Assembly (NCBI GenBank): GCA_025890175.1
Contig: JANPYM010000009.1
Location: forward strand, 124,001 to 188,000
Source of the DNA: Ciborinia camelliae
Lineage: Eukaryota; Ascomycota; Leotiomycetes; Helotiales; Sclerotiniaceae
Length of the DNA stretch: 64,000 nt
Reading direction: 5' to 3'
Below are positions 50,801-62,187 of the stretch, one piece after another. A program made the translations under genes and the position numbers. Numbering within the stretch: the first letter of the stretch is position 1; each line of letters starts with the position of its first letter. Under the pieces are notes generated by a model. That model was given only the letters and a program-made list of their open reading frames with translations, was not told the DNA's origin and made no database searches.

Positions 50801-52087
50801 CATTGTCATAAGACAACCAACCAACCGGCCGGTAAATCCCCAGGAAAATACAGTACTTACCGATTCTTCTTCCTCATTCTCTTTTTTCCCCTTCCATAGG
50901 TATATTCTATTCTCCATTGATTGATTATCAGGATCATAAGATTACCTTGGGTATTTCATTAAATCCAAATTCATTCGATTGATGACTCTTCTTTCTCTTT
51001 CTCTTTTATTTATTTATTTTATTTTAATCGTTCTTGGTCTTCGACCGTCTTCAAGCAACGCACACTACATATACATTTGATACCGTACATACATACATAT
51101 GTGTCTACGAGTTGAGGACTAACAAGCAATACCCCATTCGCTTGACTGCATCATCCACCCAACCTTACCTTACCTCACCTACCTTACCTTGAACTCTCTC
51201 TCGGACTCTCCAAACCTACACCTCACCTAACCTACCTCTCCACCTGAACCTCTTCGGAATTTCCAATCTAATAATTTCCCCTCTTCTGAAGGATCACCAA
51301 ACAACCTTCCACTCCCACTCCCACTCCCCCCCCCAACACCTCATAACTTTCAATGTTTAGCTGATCTGTTACGATATACTGTATACATTTCTAGCCGATT
51401 GCGAAAGGGAGAGTAGTGGAGGTCTCTTTTTTCTACTTCTTTTACCACCTACCTACACTTAATTTTCTATCCGAGGTGAGACAAAATATCCTGACTACAA
51501 CAAACCCAGCCTTTCTTTTTGACACGATTAAGCTTGGAGCTTTGGCAATCAATCCTCCAACAACACACACACACACTTCACAATTCAGTATCGACTGCAA
51601 TTGTGCATGACATTGCATGTATACTAACCACATTCCTTTATTCTAGAAATTAATCTTCGACTTGGGACAATTCCAACATCGACCCCAGATTCTTCGAGAA
51701 TCTTTCAGCCTTGACGTACACCCATTGGGCGCGATTCCAGAGATCAAAGGAAGGGCGAGTTTGGAGATTTTGATTAAGTGGTACTTATTTTTATTTTCCC
51801 CTCCTTAATCCTTCCAAGGTTTCTCTCTTCTTCGAATCATTCATTTGATGGTCTGCATGGTCGATGGAATCCTGCGCATTCGTTGCATTCATTGCATCCA
51901 TTGTGCGTTGTGTAACCAAAGCCGAATCGGACTCATCCTCACCTTCACCTTCAAATTTAATTCACTTGGATTCGATTACTGATTGATTTCTTATTCAGAT
52001 ATCCCTCTATCTCTCTGGATAAATCACACACATACCACGACACGGTTCAATAGAAATTGATATCCATTTGGTTATCAGTTATTGAAT
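47805..52087. other. intergenic region between divergent BUD6 and PBP1 genes
   Basis: No gene is supported in about 4.3 kb. TACCTA-type motifs occur near 48183, 48262 and 50358. The last ~900 bp before 52088 is C/T-rich, with an ACC/TACC-rich stretch (51150-51260), a C-run (51328-51336) and a probable 5'-UTR intron of the PBP1 gene (donor-like gtactt near 51781). Confidence 0.5.
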
Positions 52088-55053
52088 ATGGTACAACAAG
52101 GAAAAAAGGGTAACGACCTTCCCAACGGCGGCACAAAGTATAGAGAGCAATCCGCAACCATGACGTCGCAAAGAAAAGATATGGGAGATGCTCGAGGAAA
52201 TGGTATGGGAAAGGCTGATGGTAGATCACAAAATGGTTTGTCATCCTATTCCGAATCAGTGACATCACAAATTCTAACCTTTTCAGGCAACTCAGGTTTC
52301 TTTCGTACAGACACGGCGATCTCTGGTGGCAACAGAAATCAAGGAGAACGTGTATTACAACGATGGGTTCCCGACAAGCCTGCCGATACCGATGGCTCCT
52401 TGGAAGGAGGTCGAGGAAGAGTTGGTGCTTGGGATCAGTTCGCAGAGAATGAGCGACGTTTCGGCATTAAGACAGACTACGATGAGAACATTTACACAAC
52501 TCAGATCAATACCAACCATCCGCATTACGCACAGAGACTTGCCGAAGCAGATAGGAAGGCTAGAGAAATTGAACGCAGCACAGCCTTGAACTCTCATGTT
52601 GCAGAGGAACGTATTGCGGATCACATCGGATCAAATGAGAATGGACTTGATGAAGAAGACAAGTAAGTTACACCTAAGATTTTTTTTTCAAAAGTAATTG
52701 CTAACACATAAGCAGATACAGTGGTGTTCGCAGACAAGATTTCCCACCCCTCACCTCGTCTAAAGGTGCATACCAACCACCTGGAAAGCGTGCTCCTGTT
52801 GATCGTGCTTCCATTGATCGTGCACCTGCGGCTGCTCCAGTCGCTACTCCCGCCGATCGTGCTCTTGTCGATTCAGCCATCATGTTTGCAGGAGCGAAAG
52901 CCGATAAACCCGCCGATAAGGTAAAGCCAGCTGCAGCGGCGAAATCAACAAAGCCAGAGGTAGCAACTCCACCTGCTACCACCGAGTCAAGCACTACACC
53001 AGAGCTTAAGACTTCTGCATCTCCTTCTGCAAGCCGCACAGTTTCTCCACAAGTCAAAACTACTGGTGGACCAAATGCTACCGCGACTGTTGAGGCTGAT
53101 GTTTCCAAGGCTTTCAAGAACTTCGCCGCCAATCAGAGGAACAATATCCAACAAATTCGCATGAACAAGATCAAGAATGATAAGCAAATTAAGCTCAATG
53201 ACCTTAAGAAATTTGCGAATGATTTCAAGCTGAACACTCCAGTTCCAAGCGATCTCGTTTCTATCATTGCCAAGGACCCTGCGAAGCAAAAAGCAATCCA
53301 GGAGAAGGCACAACGCAACGCTGAAGAAGCCAAGCTCCATCCTACTGAATCAGTCAAGCCCATGATACCAAATTTCGAAGGTAACGGTGCACAACGTTCC
53401 GCTACTACAACCACCAGTCATACCACATCACCACCATCTGGTTCTTCGAGTCGCCAAAACGTTAACCGTGGTCCTTATCCTCAAGGTACTCACAGTTTCA
53501 CCCAGAATTCTCGAGGAGATAGACCTGCTCAAGCACAGCAGTCAATGCCTCGGAGTGGCACGGCGGGAAATTTGTCCCAGCGATTGAGAAACCTCGAACA
53601 AAGCAGGCCTGCTCAAGTTCCATCCAATGTGATGCCGGTTCACGAGGCTAGACTTCCACCCACTGGTCCCTCGAATCTTGTTGATCCGAACTTCTCCCGT
53701 CGTTCGAGTGGTGTAACGAGTGCTCAAGGTGGTCCAAGACTTAATGCTAATGTCAGCGAATTCCGCCCAAATGCATTCGCCAAAGACTTCAGTCCCGCTG
53801 GTAATCCAAGCAGTGGCTCAAGCCCTCGCTCGATGGCCAATGCTCCAGAGGCTCAGCCAACACCACCCGTTGCACGTTCGTTGATTCGTCGCAAGCCATT
53901 GCCAAAGGGAGCCCGTCCTTCGCTTAAAGGCAAATATGATGCGATGGAGCTCATCAAGACTCTCAAGCCAGGAGATGGAAAGAACTGGGGCAGGAATGGT
54001 GGCTTAAAGCCAGCTTATGACACACATTTGCTATGGAAATTGAGTGCTAACGATGCACCCACGGAGTCTTACGTTCAAGTCTTTGAAAAGGCACCCTTCC
54101 CCACCGCTACACCAGTTGTATCGGAACCTCACCCACCACAAGCAGCCCCACAAGTACCACATCAACATCAATTGCCATTCCACCTTCAATCAGGTGTGCA
54201 CAACATCAATGCTAGGCAATCCCCACGTCAACCACCAATTAACATGCATGGAGCTCAAATGGGTCACCCCACCCCGGCTTTCAGTGGTCCTGATGAACTG
54301 CGTATGATGCCATCACACTCTGCACAATCCTTCTCATCTCCAAGAATGCAACAACTTCCCATGGCATTCCATTCTCCAATGGGTGCAAATGCTCAATTGG
54401 CTTACAACCCACAGATGGTTCCTTACCCTGGTGCACCTCAAATACAGCCATTCAGATCCCTTTCTCAAAACCATCAATTTATGCCTCAGCAAGCACATAT
54501 GGGTCAACCAGTTATGATACCTAACCCTGCTGGTGGATTTATGCCTCCACAAGGAATGGCACCTGGTCCACAAATGATGTATCCACCTGGTGCACAGGGT
54601 CAGTTCATGCCACCAAATAATGGTCACCCTCCGGCTATGCCAAATGGTGGTTATCCAAGTCCTGGTCGAGGTGCTCCAATGATGATGAATCAAGGCTCGC
54701 AACAAGGTCACCCACAACCTATTTATGGTATGAGCCCAGGTCCTCAATATGGTAATGTAGCACCAGTTTTCCCTCAACCAATTCCAAATCAAAGTAAGTT
54801 TAGCATTTTAAGAAACATTGCAATCGATTCTAATACATCAATAGTGCCAATGGGAGGTGGTTATGGAGCACCAAATCAATTCGGTACAAGTCCTCAACAT
54901 GGTGGACCAAGAAATCAGTATAACCCAAACGCACCAAACTACACTGGCTACAGAAACTTCCAACAACGCGGACAACACCCACATGGCCCACCAAACAATC
55001 AAGTTCCTACCGGTCCTCAAGCTCAAGCTACTGGTGTAGCTGATGAGAGTTAA
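52088..55053 (+). CDS. PBP1: ataxin-2 / Pbp1-like poly(A)-binding-protein partner
   Basis: Four exons (52088-52235, 52287-52662, 52716-54793, 54845-55053) give 936 aa. The LsmAD domain is clear: WDQFAENERRFGIKTDYDEN through HVAEERIADHIG and EEDKYSGVRR (about residues 95-185). A PAM2-like Pab1-binding motif, LNANVSEFRP, is at ~517-526, overlapping a second similar stretch ending AKDFSP. The C-terminal third is Pro/Gln/Met/Gly-rich and probably phase-separating. Family members regulate poly(A) length, translation and stress granules. The Lsm domain that normally precedes LsmAD is not visible: fewer than 70 residues lie upstream of the GFFRTDTAISGG segment. Introns 1 and 3 are each 51 nt, in frame and stop-free. 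Confidence 0.9.
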
Positions 55054-55989
55054 TGAGCGAAAATGCTCCGACTTTCCGAAAATATATTCATCACGCCGAT
55101 GCTTAAGCATCATGCATTTTGATAACATAGAAGAGTACAGCATTAAGTCTACGATCTTTTATTGTTGCATCTTTAGAGTGATTGCATCAATAGAGTTCAT
55201 CGGATCTTATTTGGATCACTGGCATCAATAGTCCAAAGATCAAAGCCATTGGATCCATCCCACGCATTTGATCTCAATCCATGGTGGTTAGTTGGTACAG
55301 ATTTTTTTTTTTGCTTAGCTTTGTGGTTGGAAGGATTATATACTGCCTTTGAGATGTATATCTGATATCTGTATCAGAAGATTGGCAAAGGATGGACTCG
55401 ACTACTATTAACTAGATTGGACAATTCACAATCCAACTGTACAGCAGGGTGGAAGGGAGGGAACCATTGCAAGAGTGTTTCTTTTAATCGAAACATTCAT
55501 CAAGCATTTGGTGAGCTGGCCAGACTAGTAGATGTGGCATTCCATCTAGTGAAAGAGGCTTGAGAAAATGTATTCATGGATATGATGGAAGGAATGAATT
55601 AACAAGGCTTTTAGAAGATGGGGTAGAAAAAAACTTTTCTACCATCACTTTTATGTATGTATTTTACATAGCTTTAGGTCTATAAGCATAAGCACCATTC
55701 CATCATGATAGTTTTTATATTTTGAGATTTTGATTTGATATGGTGTCATGAGATGTACTTGAGTCTTGTTACTATTTTGATTTTCTTTTCCATTTTCAGT
55801 AATGTTTCCATTTCCAATTGCGAATACAAATGCGAACGCCCCCGCGCCCATTCCCTTACAAGATGGGACCCATTGGATTTCCTATTCACGTTTCTTTCTC
55901 GATATACTTCCTCCCTCCCTCTTTTCTTTTCTTCCTTATCCACCCAACTACCCATAAGCTTTGTTTTATATGTTGGATTACACGTTGGG

Positions 55990-56121
55990 TAGATGGAGGG
56001 AGGAGAGGAGGGAGAAGGTAGGTAGATGGGGGGAGAGGAAAGGGGAAGAAGTGGGAGAGAAGGAGTAGGAGAGGGGAGAGGGGGAGAGGGGAGAGGAAAG
56101 AGAAAGAAGTGAGAGAAAGGG
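55990..56121. repeat. polypurine tract abutting assembly gap
   Basis: About 130 bp almost entirely G and A (GGGAGAGG/GGAGAAGG units), ending at a 10-N gap (56122-56131). Confidence 0.9.
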
Positions 56122-56131
56122 NNNNNNNNNN
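56122..56131. other. assembly gap (10 N)
   Basis: Ten N bases at the end of a polypurine tract; the missing length is unknown. Confidence 0.99.
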
Positions 56132-56189
56132 AAAGTCGGGGGTGTTGGAACTTGGAAGCCTTAGGGGAGTTGGGGAGTAGAGAGTTGAG

Positions 56190-56360
56190 GTGAGGTTTTG
56201 GGTTTTGGGTGACGGTTGAGGGTTGAGGGTTGGGGGTTGGGTGACGGTTGAGGGTTGAGGGTTGGGGGTTGGGGGTTGAAAAATTCGGGGGGTGTTGGAA
56301 GTCTGAGGGGAGTTGGGGAGTAGAGAGTTGGGGTGAGGGTTGAGGGTTGAGGGTTGCGGG
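56190..56360. repeat. GGGTTGAG minisatellite, G-rich strand
   Basis: Heptamer/octamer units GGGTTGA, GGGTTGG and TGACGGTTGAG repeat, interrupted by a duplicated longer segment (GGGTGTTGGAA..GGGGAGTTGGGGAGTAGAGAG occurs at 56140-56186 and again at 56288-56327). Runs of three or more G could form G-quadruplexes. Confidence 0.85.
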
Positions 56361-57323
56361 GATGATATGATAATGTTTAAAAGTCTGGAGAGTGTTGAAA
56401 GGGAGTTGGGGATTTTAACGAGTGAACACTTGATGAATTGGACGGACCAAGGGTAGACAAGCTCCTAGTATGAGTGTAATGATGAGAATAAGTAATTATT
56501 TTTGAGTGGAAGAATAACTGGGTATTGATTTTTAAATTTAATTTCACGAATAATTGTAATTATTGTTGTTTTTATTTGGTCTACGGACTTTGAGTTGATG
56601 AAATCTGGAATTGATTGATATATTGGGTTAGATAGCAAAATGAGGGGTTCGTTTCAATCACATGAATATGGTATAGGGCTCACCGGGAGCTTGGATGGAA
56701 ACTTAGATTACTTGATCGCTAATTTAACCTTAAAGATTCGGATCATATATGCTTTACGATAAGGATGAAGATAAGATCTCCGTAAAGCTTTACCGTACCT
56801 ATCTAATATTATACATCAAAGCTCTAATCTAAGACTTCAATGTTCTGCATTATTTATAACGTATCGAACTTTTCAAGGTCTCCTCTGAAGTACGTTGTAT
56901 AAGTACCTACCTAGGTAGTAAACTGTACAATGTGCCATGTCATGCATGTCTTGAAATCTCATCATGTTTGCTCTTTTCCCATGTTTGCTTACTTGCTGTT
57001 TGTGAGACTGAGATCCCGGGCAGCCACTTATTACGCCGGAGATTTTTTATCGTCTGGTGTTGGTGTTTCTTGAATCTCCCTGCCTTGTTTTCTTGCTTGA
57101 TTTGATTATTTTTGGCATTAAGGAAGGTTCCTATTATTCTCTTTCCCATTTACACTTTACCTAGTACTTGCGTATCTTCTTCTTCTTTTTGATTTGATTT
57201 GATTTCTATATTCATTGGATTCTGATCGACACAAGCTCTCAAAAGCTTCAAGAGCTGATCCCCGATATTAATCTCCACCTCCCCTCGCTATCAAACTTTA
57301 AATTTTAATACGCTCTTCTCGAA

Positions 57324-58751
57324 ATGCGTCTTTCGTCGAATATTTTATGTCTGCCGACTTCGATTATCTTATTACTTGTTTCGCAGACCAACTCTGTACA
57401 AGCTGTTGATGGTATTCGAATACCGGTTCAATGGCCTCACGATCTTACGGCATATGTTAAATATTGGATTTATGGATCTGCGAGTGATGGAGAGTTTGAG
57501 GGGGATGATACGGTGATTGTTCAAAGTCCAGTTGGGATACTGAAAATGAGTGAAGATGAAGGAGAGAAATTCTTCATGGAATATTGGCAATTCGGAGGAA
57601 AGGATGCGCAATCGAGTTTGGATGGGAGCAATAGTTTTCTGCGGAAAAGAGATTTGAAAGAGGAGGCTAGATCACTTGTGAATTCATCGATTCCATTATC
57701 TTTTCGAACACCATTCGCCCTACATACGGATGATCGTTCAGGATCTTTGGATTATCAAGAACTTCAAATTCGTGGGAAAGATTCAGTTGCTGCATTGTCT
57801 ATACTTGAGAAGAGAGATTTTCAATGTCCTACAGGAACGTCGAATTGTTCAACTATCGGATATCCAAATAGTTGTTGCGCAACAGATGAGACTTGTTTTC
57901 AAATCACAGATACTGGTCTAGGACCTGTTGGATGTTGTCCTACTGGAGGGAACTGTGGAGGAACGATTACGAATTGTGCATCACCTAATACACCTTGTTC
58001 GGATGATGTAGGAGGAGGTTGTTGCATACCCAATTATGTATGTGCTTCAGTTGGTTGTGTGATAAATCCATCACTTGTAGTAGTTGTCACTACAATCAAA
58101 ACTTTGACCATGGTTTCCTCAACTCCATCGACCACAACTCAAACAACTACGATTACAAGTACCCGATCTTCCTTATCTAGCTCTTCAAGCGTATCGACTA
58201 GCTCATCTCAAACTTCATCATCATCAGTCACCACAACTACAACCACATCAGCCTCAGGAATCATTCCAGTTCGACCTACAGGCGAGACGACAATCACAAC
58301 GACCGATTCCACATCCGCCACCACGGGGGGAAATACATGTCCCACGGGCTTCTACGCCTGCTCCGCCCACTATCAAGGAGGATGTTGTCGCACGGGTCGC
58401 AATTGCGATACGACATCCTGTCCGCCGACGTCCTCAACCACGATCATCAGTAGCGGAGTCACGATCGCCGTTCCCGTTGGATCGGCCGCCACGACGGCTT
58501 CGCCCACCGGTGCGTGCGCGACGGGTTGGTCGGCTTGTCCCCGGGGTTTGGGCGGTGATTGTTGTCCCAGTGGTTGGACTTGTGGTACGGCGAGTTGTGA
58601 GATGACCCGGGTACGGGCTACGGGTGGTGCGATGACGACGGAGTTGCTTCAGAAGGAAATTCCTGGGGTGGGGGCGAGGATTCGGGTGCGTGGAAGTGGA
58701 TGTGGATTGGTGGGGTTGGGGGGTGTGGTGGTTGTTTGGTTGGTTTTGTGA
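57324..58751 (+). CDS. GPI-anchored-type Cys-rich cell surface protein
   Basis: One intronless frame of 475 aa. A signal peptide (about 1-28, hydrophobic core SIILLLVS) starts it and a hydrophobic tail (GLVGLGGVVVVWLVL) ends it, after a small-residue region suited to GPI attachment. Four cysteine modules with CPTG/CATG starts, a CC pair and a spaced C..C end lie at roughly 168-212, 214-247, 337-366 and 396-427. A Ser/Thr-rich, probably O-glycosylated stretch separates modules two and three. I recognise the architecture as common in ascomycete wall proteins but know no assigned function. The 3' half is markedly GC-richer than the 5' half. Confidence 0.85.
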   Translation: MRLSSNILCLPTSIILLLVSQTNSVQAVDGIRIPVQWPHDLTAYVKYWIYGSASDGEFEGDDTVIVQSPVGILKMSEDEGEKFFMEYWQFGGKDAQSSLDGSNSFLRKRDLKEEARSLVNSSIPLSFRTPFALHTDDRSGSLDYQELQIRGKDSVAALSILEKRDFQCPTGTSNCSTIGYPNSCCATDETCFQITDTGLGPVGCCPTGGNCGGTITNCASPNTPCSDDVGGGCCIPNYVCASVGCVINPSLVVVVTTIKTLTMVSSTPSTTTQTTTITSTRSSLSSSSSVSTSSSQTSSSSVTTTTTTSASGIIPVRPTGETTITTTDSTSATTGGNTCPTGFYACSAHYQGGCCRTGRNCDTTSCPPTSSTTIISSGVTIAVPVGSAATTASPTGACATGWSACPRGLGGDCCPSGWTCGTASCEMTRVRATGGAMTTELLQKEIPGVGARIRVRGSGCGLVGLGGVVVVWLVL

Positions 58752-58782
58752 TTGAGGGGAGGGGATGTAGGAGGGATGTGGA

Positions 58783-59008
58783 TATGAATATGAATATGAA
58801 TATGAATATGAATATGAATATGAATATGAATATGAATATGAATATGAATATGAATATGAATATGAATATGAATATGAATATGAATATGAATATGAATATG
58901 AATATGAATATGAATATGAATATGAATATGAATATGAATATGAATATGAATATGAATATGAATATGAATATGAATATGAATATGAATATGAATATGAATA
59001 TGAATATG
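58783..59008. repeat. (ATGAAT)n hexanucleotide array, ~38 copies
   Basis: About 226 bp of almost perfect ATGAAT units starting ~30 bp after the stop codon of the surface-protein gene. It gives an open (Met-Asn)n frame that is an artefact. Near-perfect identity suggests recent expansion. Confidence 0.97.
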
Positions 59009-59246
59009 GGTTTATAAGTACCTACCTACCTATCTACCTACCTAATGAGATGAATGATAGTCTATATCTATATATACATATGAATGAGCATAGGGGATTG
59101 AAAGATTTTCAATCTCATGAAATGAAATCAGAACTTTAGTTCACATATGAACAATATTAACAATATGCAATACCTATCTCCAGAAGAAGATCGATGATCC
59201 GAAGATTTCTTTCACCTCTATGTTTTTCTTCTTTTTTTGAGCAATG

Positions 59247-59278
<32 letters not shown>

Positions 59279-61309
59279 GGTACCTAGTACTATAAGAATG
59301 AGAATGAAGATAGCTGGAGGTATAAGTACCTAGATAGGTAAGGCTACTTTGATTAGGTAGATGGGTCCTAACTACCTATTGGTTGAATACCAATCTATGT
59401 ATATAAATAAAATATATAAATATATAAATAGGAATATAGGAATATGGGAATATAGGTATATGGGAATATAGGAATATAGAAATATAGGGAGGGAAATCCA
59501 CAAAGAATAAGCTGGAGAATAAAGAATAAAGAATGGGAACCCCCTTTACCTAGATTAGATGTAGGACCTTGCCTAGACTATGTACCCGAGTCGTAAATTT
59601 GGTGTTTATTTATTTATCTATCTGCTTCTCTGTCTAGGTACCAATTACCTTCATGCCTGGGTATCTTTCTAGTGGGTAGATATATTAATAGGTATCTGGT
59701 GTATCTTATATATCTTCTACTACCTTGTCTTATATACTTTATCTTCTATCACCTTGCCTTACCTTCTATTACTTTATACCTTCCCTTCCCTAGATAATAT
59801 AAAAACAAAAACAAAAATCGAATTCCCATCCACCATCATCCATCCACCACCCATGAAACCCCTCGACACCAACCTCCTGCTCTGCTCCTCCTCCTCTACA
59901 TCTACATCTACATCTACATCTACAGCATCCTCTTCTACACGCACGTGCTGCGCGCCGCCGCGCCCGAGGAATCGCTGCTCCTGCTGGGCGTCGCGCTTGC
60001 ATACGCGTCTTTCGTGGCGCTGGATGTTTTTTGGGTTTGGGTTTGGGTTTTGGGCTGGGATTTGGGGGTTTGGGGTTGGGATTTGGGGTTGGGGGTTTGG
60101 GTTGCGCTTTTTTAGGGGGGGGGGTTTGGGGGTTTGTGGATTTGGGGAGTGAGGGGAGGGAAGGGAAGATACTGGGGGGAGATATACTCGGGAGTGAGGG
60201 GAAGTGTGGCTAGGTACCTACTACAGCCCTGCGCCACTACGGACGTGCTTGGATGAGCTTGGATGAATAAAATAAAATAAAATACAGGGGTCCGGATAAC
60301 AAAACAAAACAAAACAAAACATAACATAACATAACAAACATAACAGGACAGGGGTAGTGAGGCTTAAAAGTTCCCTTCCTCAACCATCCTTACCTACCTA
60401 GTGAGGAAATAAAAGGCTAGGCAAGGCTAGAAGGGAAAAAAGATAAGAAGGGAATGATAAGCCAGACGGGAAACGAAACGAGACGAGACGGATCAATAGA
60501 AAAGATATCACGATACGATTAAGTAGAGCGATTACGGTCTGGAAGATAGATTTGGAAGGTATTGAAGATTCTGAAGCGCATGAGGAGATAGGAAGATAGG
60601 AAGATAGGAAGATAGGAAGATATTGAAGATTCTGAAGATTTTGAAGAGTACGAAAAGTACGGATAAAGCAAGAGGAAGAAGACGAAGAAGACGAATCAAG
60701 CAAGAGGACGAAGAAGACGAATCAAGCAAGAGGAAGAAGACGAATCAAGAAAGAGGAAGAAGACGAGCAAGACGAGAGAAGAGGGGTAGAAATTCGGGTT
60801 TGCCTCGGTTTGTTTTGTGAGAGGGAAGAGCGAAGAGGGAGAATATTTACTGAAGGTCTGCGGATCTGCGAGCTTGCAAGTCTGCGAGGTACATACGAGG
60901 ACGAGGACGAAAACTCGAACGCGAACGCGAATTAGAACCTCGAAATCGGAGTCGGAGACTTGATACTTGATACTCGATACTCGAAGGGAGATTTCCCAAG
61001 AAGTAGGAGATATTGATTGTGGTTTCGATATTCATTTATTGATTTATACTTGGGGTTTATTGGTTTCTATTCGGTTTATTGCGCCATAGACCATAGCGGA
61101 GAAAGAAGAAGAGGAAGACGAGGGGAAAATAAGGGAACGAGAGGGGACTTACTTCTATTTCTGCGGTATCTCTACAAGTGGATTGTTCTTATTTGGGACG
61201 ACTTTTACCCACCTACCTACCCATATATCCATACAAACAAACAAACCCTCTACCTTCAAGCGCCCAAACCACATAAAACATAACATAACATAACCAACCA
61301 CCAACAAAA
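59009..61309. other. intergenic region, low-complexity and G-rich
   Basis: TACC repeats (59019-59045), a (TA)n run (59257-59278), ATATAGGAATATAGG repeats (59425-59490), CTACAT repeats (59896-59927), a G-rich TTTGGGGTTGGG block (60030-60150), ACAAA/ATAAC repeats (60298-60345) and a purine minisatellite (60668-60776). Around 59870-60030 one frame reads as two hydrophobic segments but has no start codon. Confidence 0.5.
60668..60776. repeat. 27-bp AGAGGAAGAAGACGA minisatellite
   Basis: AGCAAGAGGA(A/C)GAAGACGAATCA recurs about four times in purine-rich DNA. Confidence 0.85.
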
Positions 61310-62187
61310 ATGGCGTCATCGAATTCCAACCCAGCGGGTAGGGGCCGCACACAAACCCATACACATACGCAAACGCAGACGCAGACGCCTACGTCAGCAC
61401 CAGTCTTAAGATTAAGAGGAGCGACTTCTCATGAGGAGAGTGAGAGTAGTGCGGATGGAGATGCGAGGGGTGGTGCGGGGAGGGGAAGAAGAATTCAGTG
61501 GGCGGAGGATGTGGTGGATAATGAGGGGATGGGGAGGAAGAGTAGTAAAGGTTTGTTTTTATTTTTTTGATGTTGGTTTTGGGTCTGAACCCAAGTTGGA
61601 GAGATCATACCAGAGCAGAAATGACACTGTCTCGACCTCCGTCATATGTGGTGAGGGGATACTTGCTTATCCCCTCCACCATCAGGATAGACAAAAATCA
61701 AAACTCTTCTAGGATTGGTTTGAATGTTGTTTCTGGGCGGTTTTATCGATATTCAAACTAGTGCGAAAGGAAATTTAGTTTTTGACTATCCTGAAGATGG
61801 AGGGATATGAAATGAAGGAGGGTTGTATGAATTTGGTAGCATGAATTTGGATATGGATATGAATAAGCTAACCAAGAAATAGTATGTTGCATATATCACG
61901 CCCCCCGCTCCATCGATGAATCCTCAGATGAATCGTCAAGTGATAGTGATGATAGTAGTAGTGATGATGATGATGGGGGTGCGAAACCTTCTGGTAGTGG
62001 TAAAGGAAAGGGAGATAAGCATCATCATGGACATGAACATGAACATGGAGATGGAGATGATTGTGGACATGGGCATGGAAATGGTAGTGGGAAGGGAAAG
62101 GGAAAGGGAAAAGAGAGGAAAAGAAGTCCGAATGCTTATGAGAGGCAACCAAGTCATAAGGGCAAGGGAAAAGGAAGTGGGAGTTGA
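61310..62187 (+). CDS. YPI1: type 1 protein phosphatase regulator Ypi1 (inhibitor-3)
   Basis: Two exons, 61310-61550 and 61883-62187, joined in phase, encode 181 aa. The conserved core is intact across the junction: RRIQWAEDVVDNEGMGRKSSK (60-80) then VCCIYH (81-86). RIQW is an RVxF-type PP1 docking motif and the CCIYH segment is the Ypi1/PPP1R11 signature. The N-terminus has a Gln-Thr/His-Thr repeat; the tail is acidic (SSDESSSDSDDSSSDDDD), then His/Gly/Lys-rich with a basic KEKRKRSP, a likely nuclear signal. Ypi1 binds Glc7/PP1 and supports its nuclear functions. The intron is 332 nt, long for this region, and contains an inverted-repeat element. Confidence 0.93.
61671..61804. mobile_element. 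possible ~130-bp inverted-repeat element in YPI1 intron
   Basis: Left arm 61671-61699 (CCCTCCACCATCAGGATAG then ACAAAAATC) is matched by the complement of the right arm 61779-61804 (TTTTTGACTATCCTGAAGAT then GGAGGG), about 24 of 28 positions. The short interior has no coding potential. A separate hairpin, GGTGAGGGGATA with TATCCCCTCCACC, overlaps the left arm (61650-61680). The arrangement resembles a very small MITE; target-site duplication is not clear. Confidence 0.5.

Larger units (their letters stand above)
55054..57323. other. intergenic region with purine-rich and G-rich repeats
   Basis: 3' flank of PBP1, then a polypurine tract (55990-56121) running into an N gap, then GGGTTGAG-type repeats (56190-56360), then ordinary AT-rich DNA up to the promoter of the surface-protein gene. 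No gene is supported. Confidence 0.55.

Noticed and set aside
58700..59017. Met-Asn repeat protein
   Set aside because: It is the translated ATGAAT array overlapping the end of the surface-protein gene in another frame.
59754..60152. Frame with CT/Ser repeats and a W/F/G-rich tail; alternative hydrophobic frame at 59870-60030
   Set aside because: The first is low-complexity translation and the second has no start codon or clear splice site. A real membrane-protein remnant cannot be excluded.
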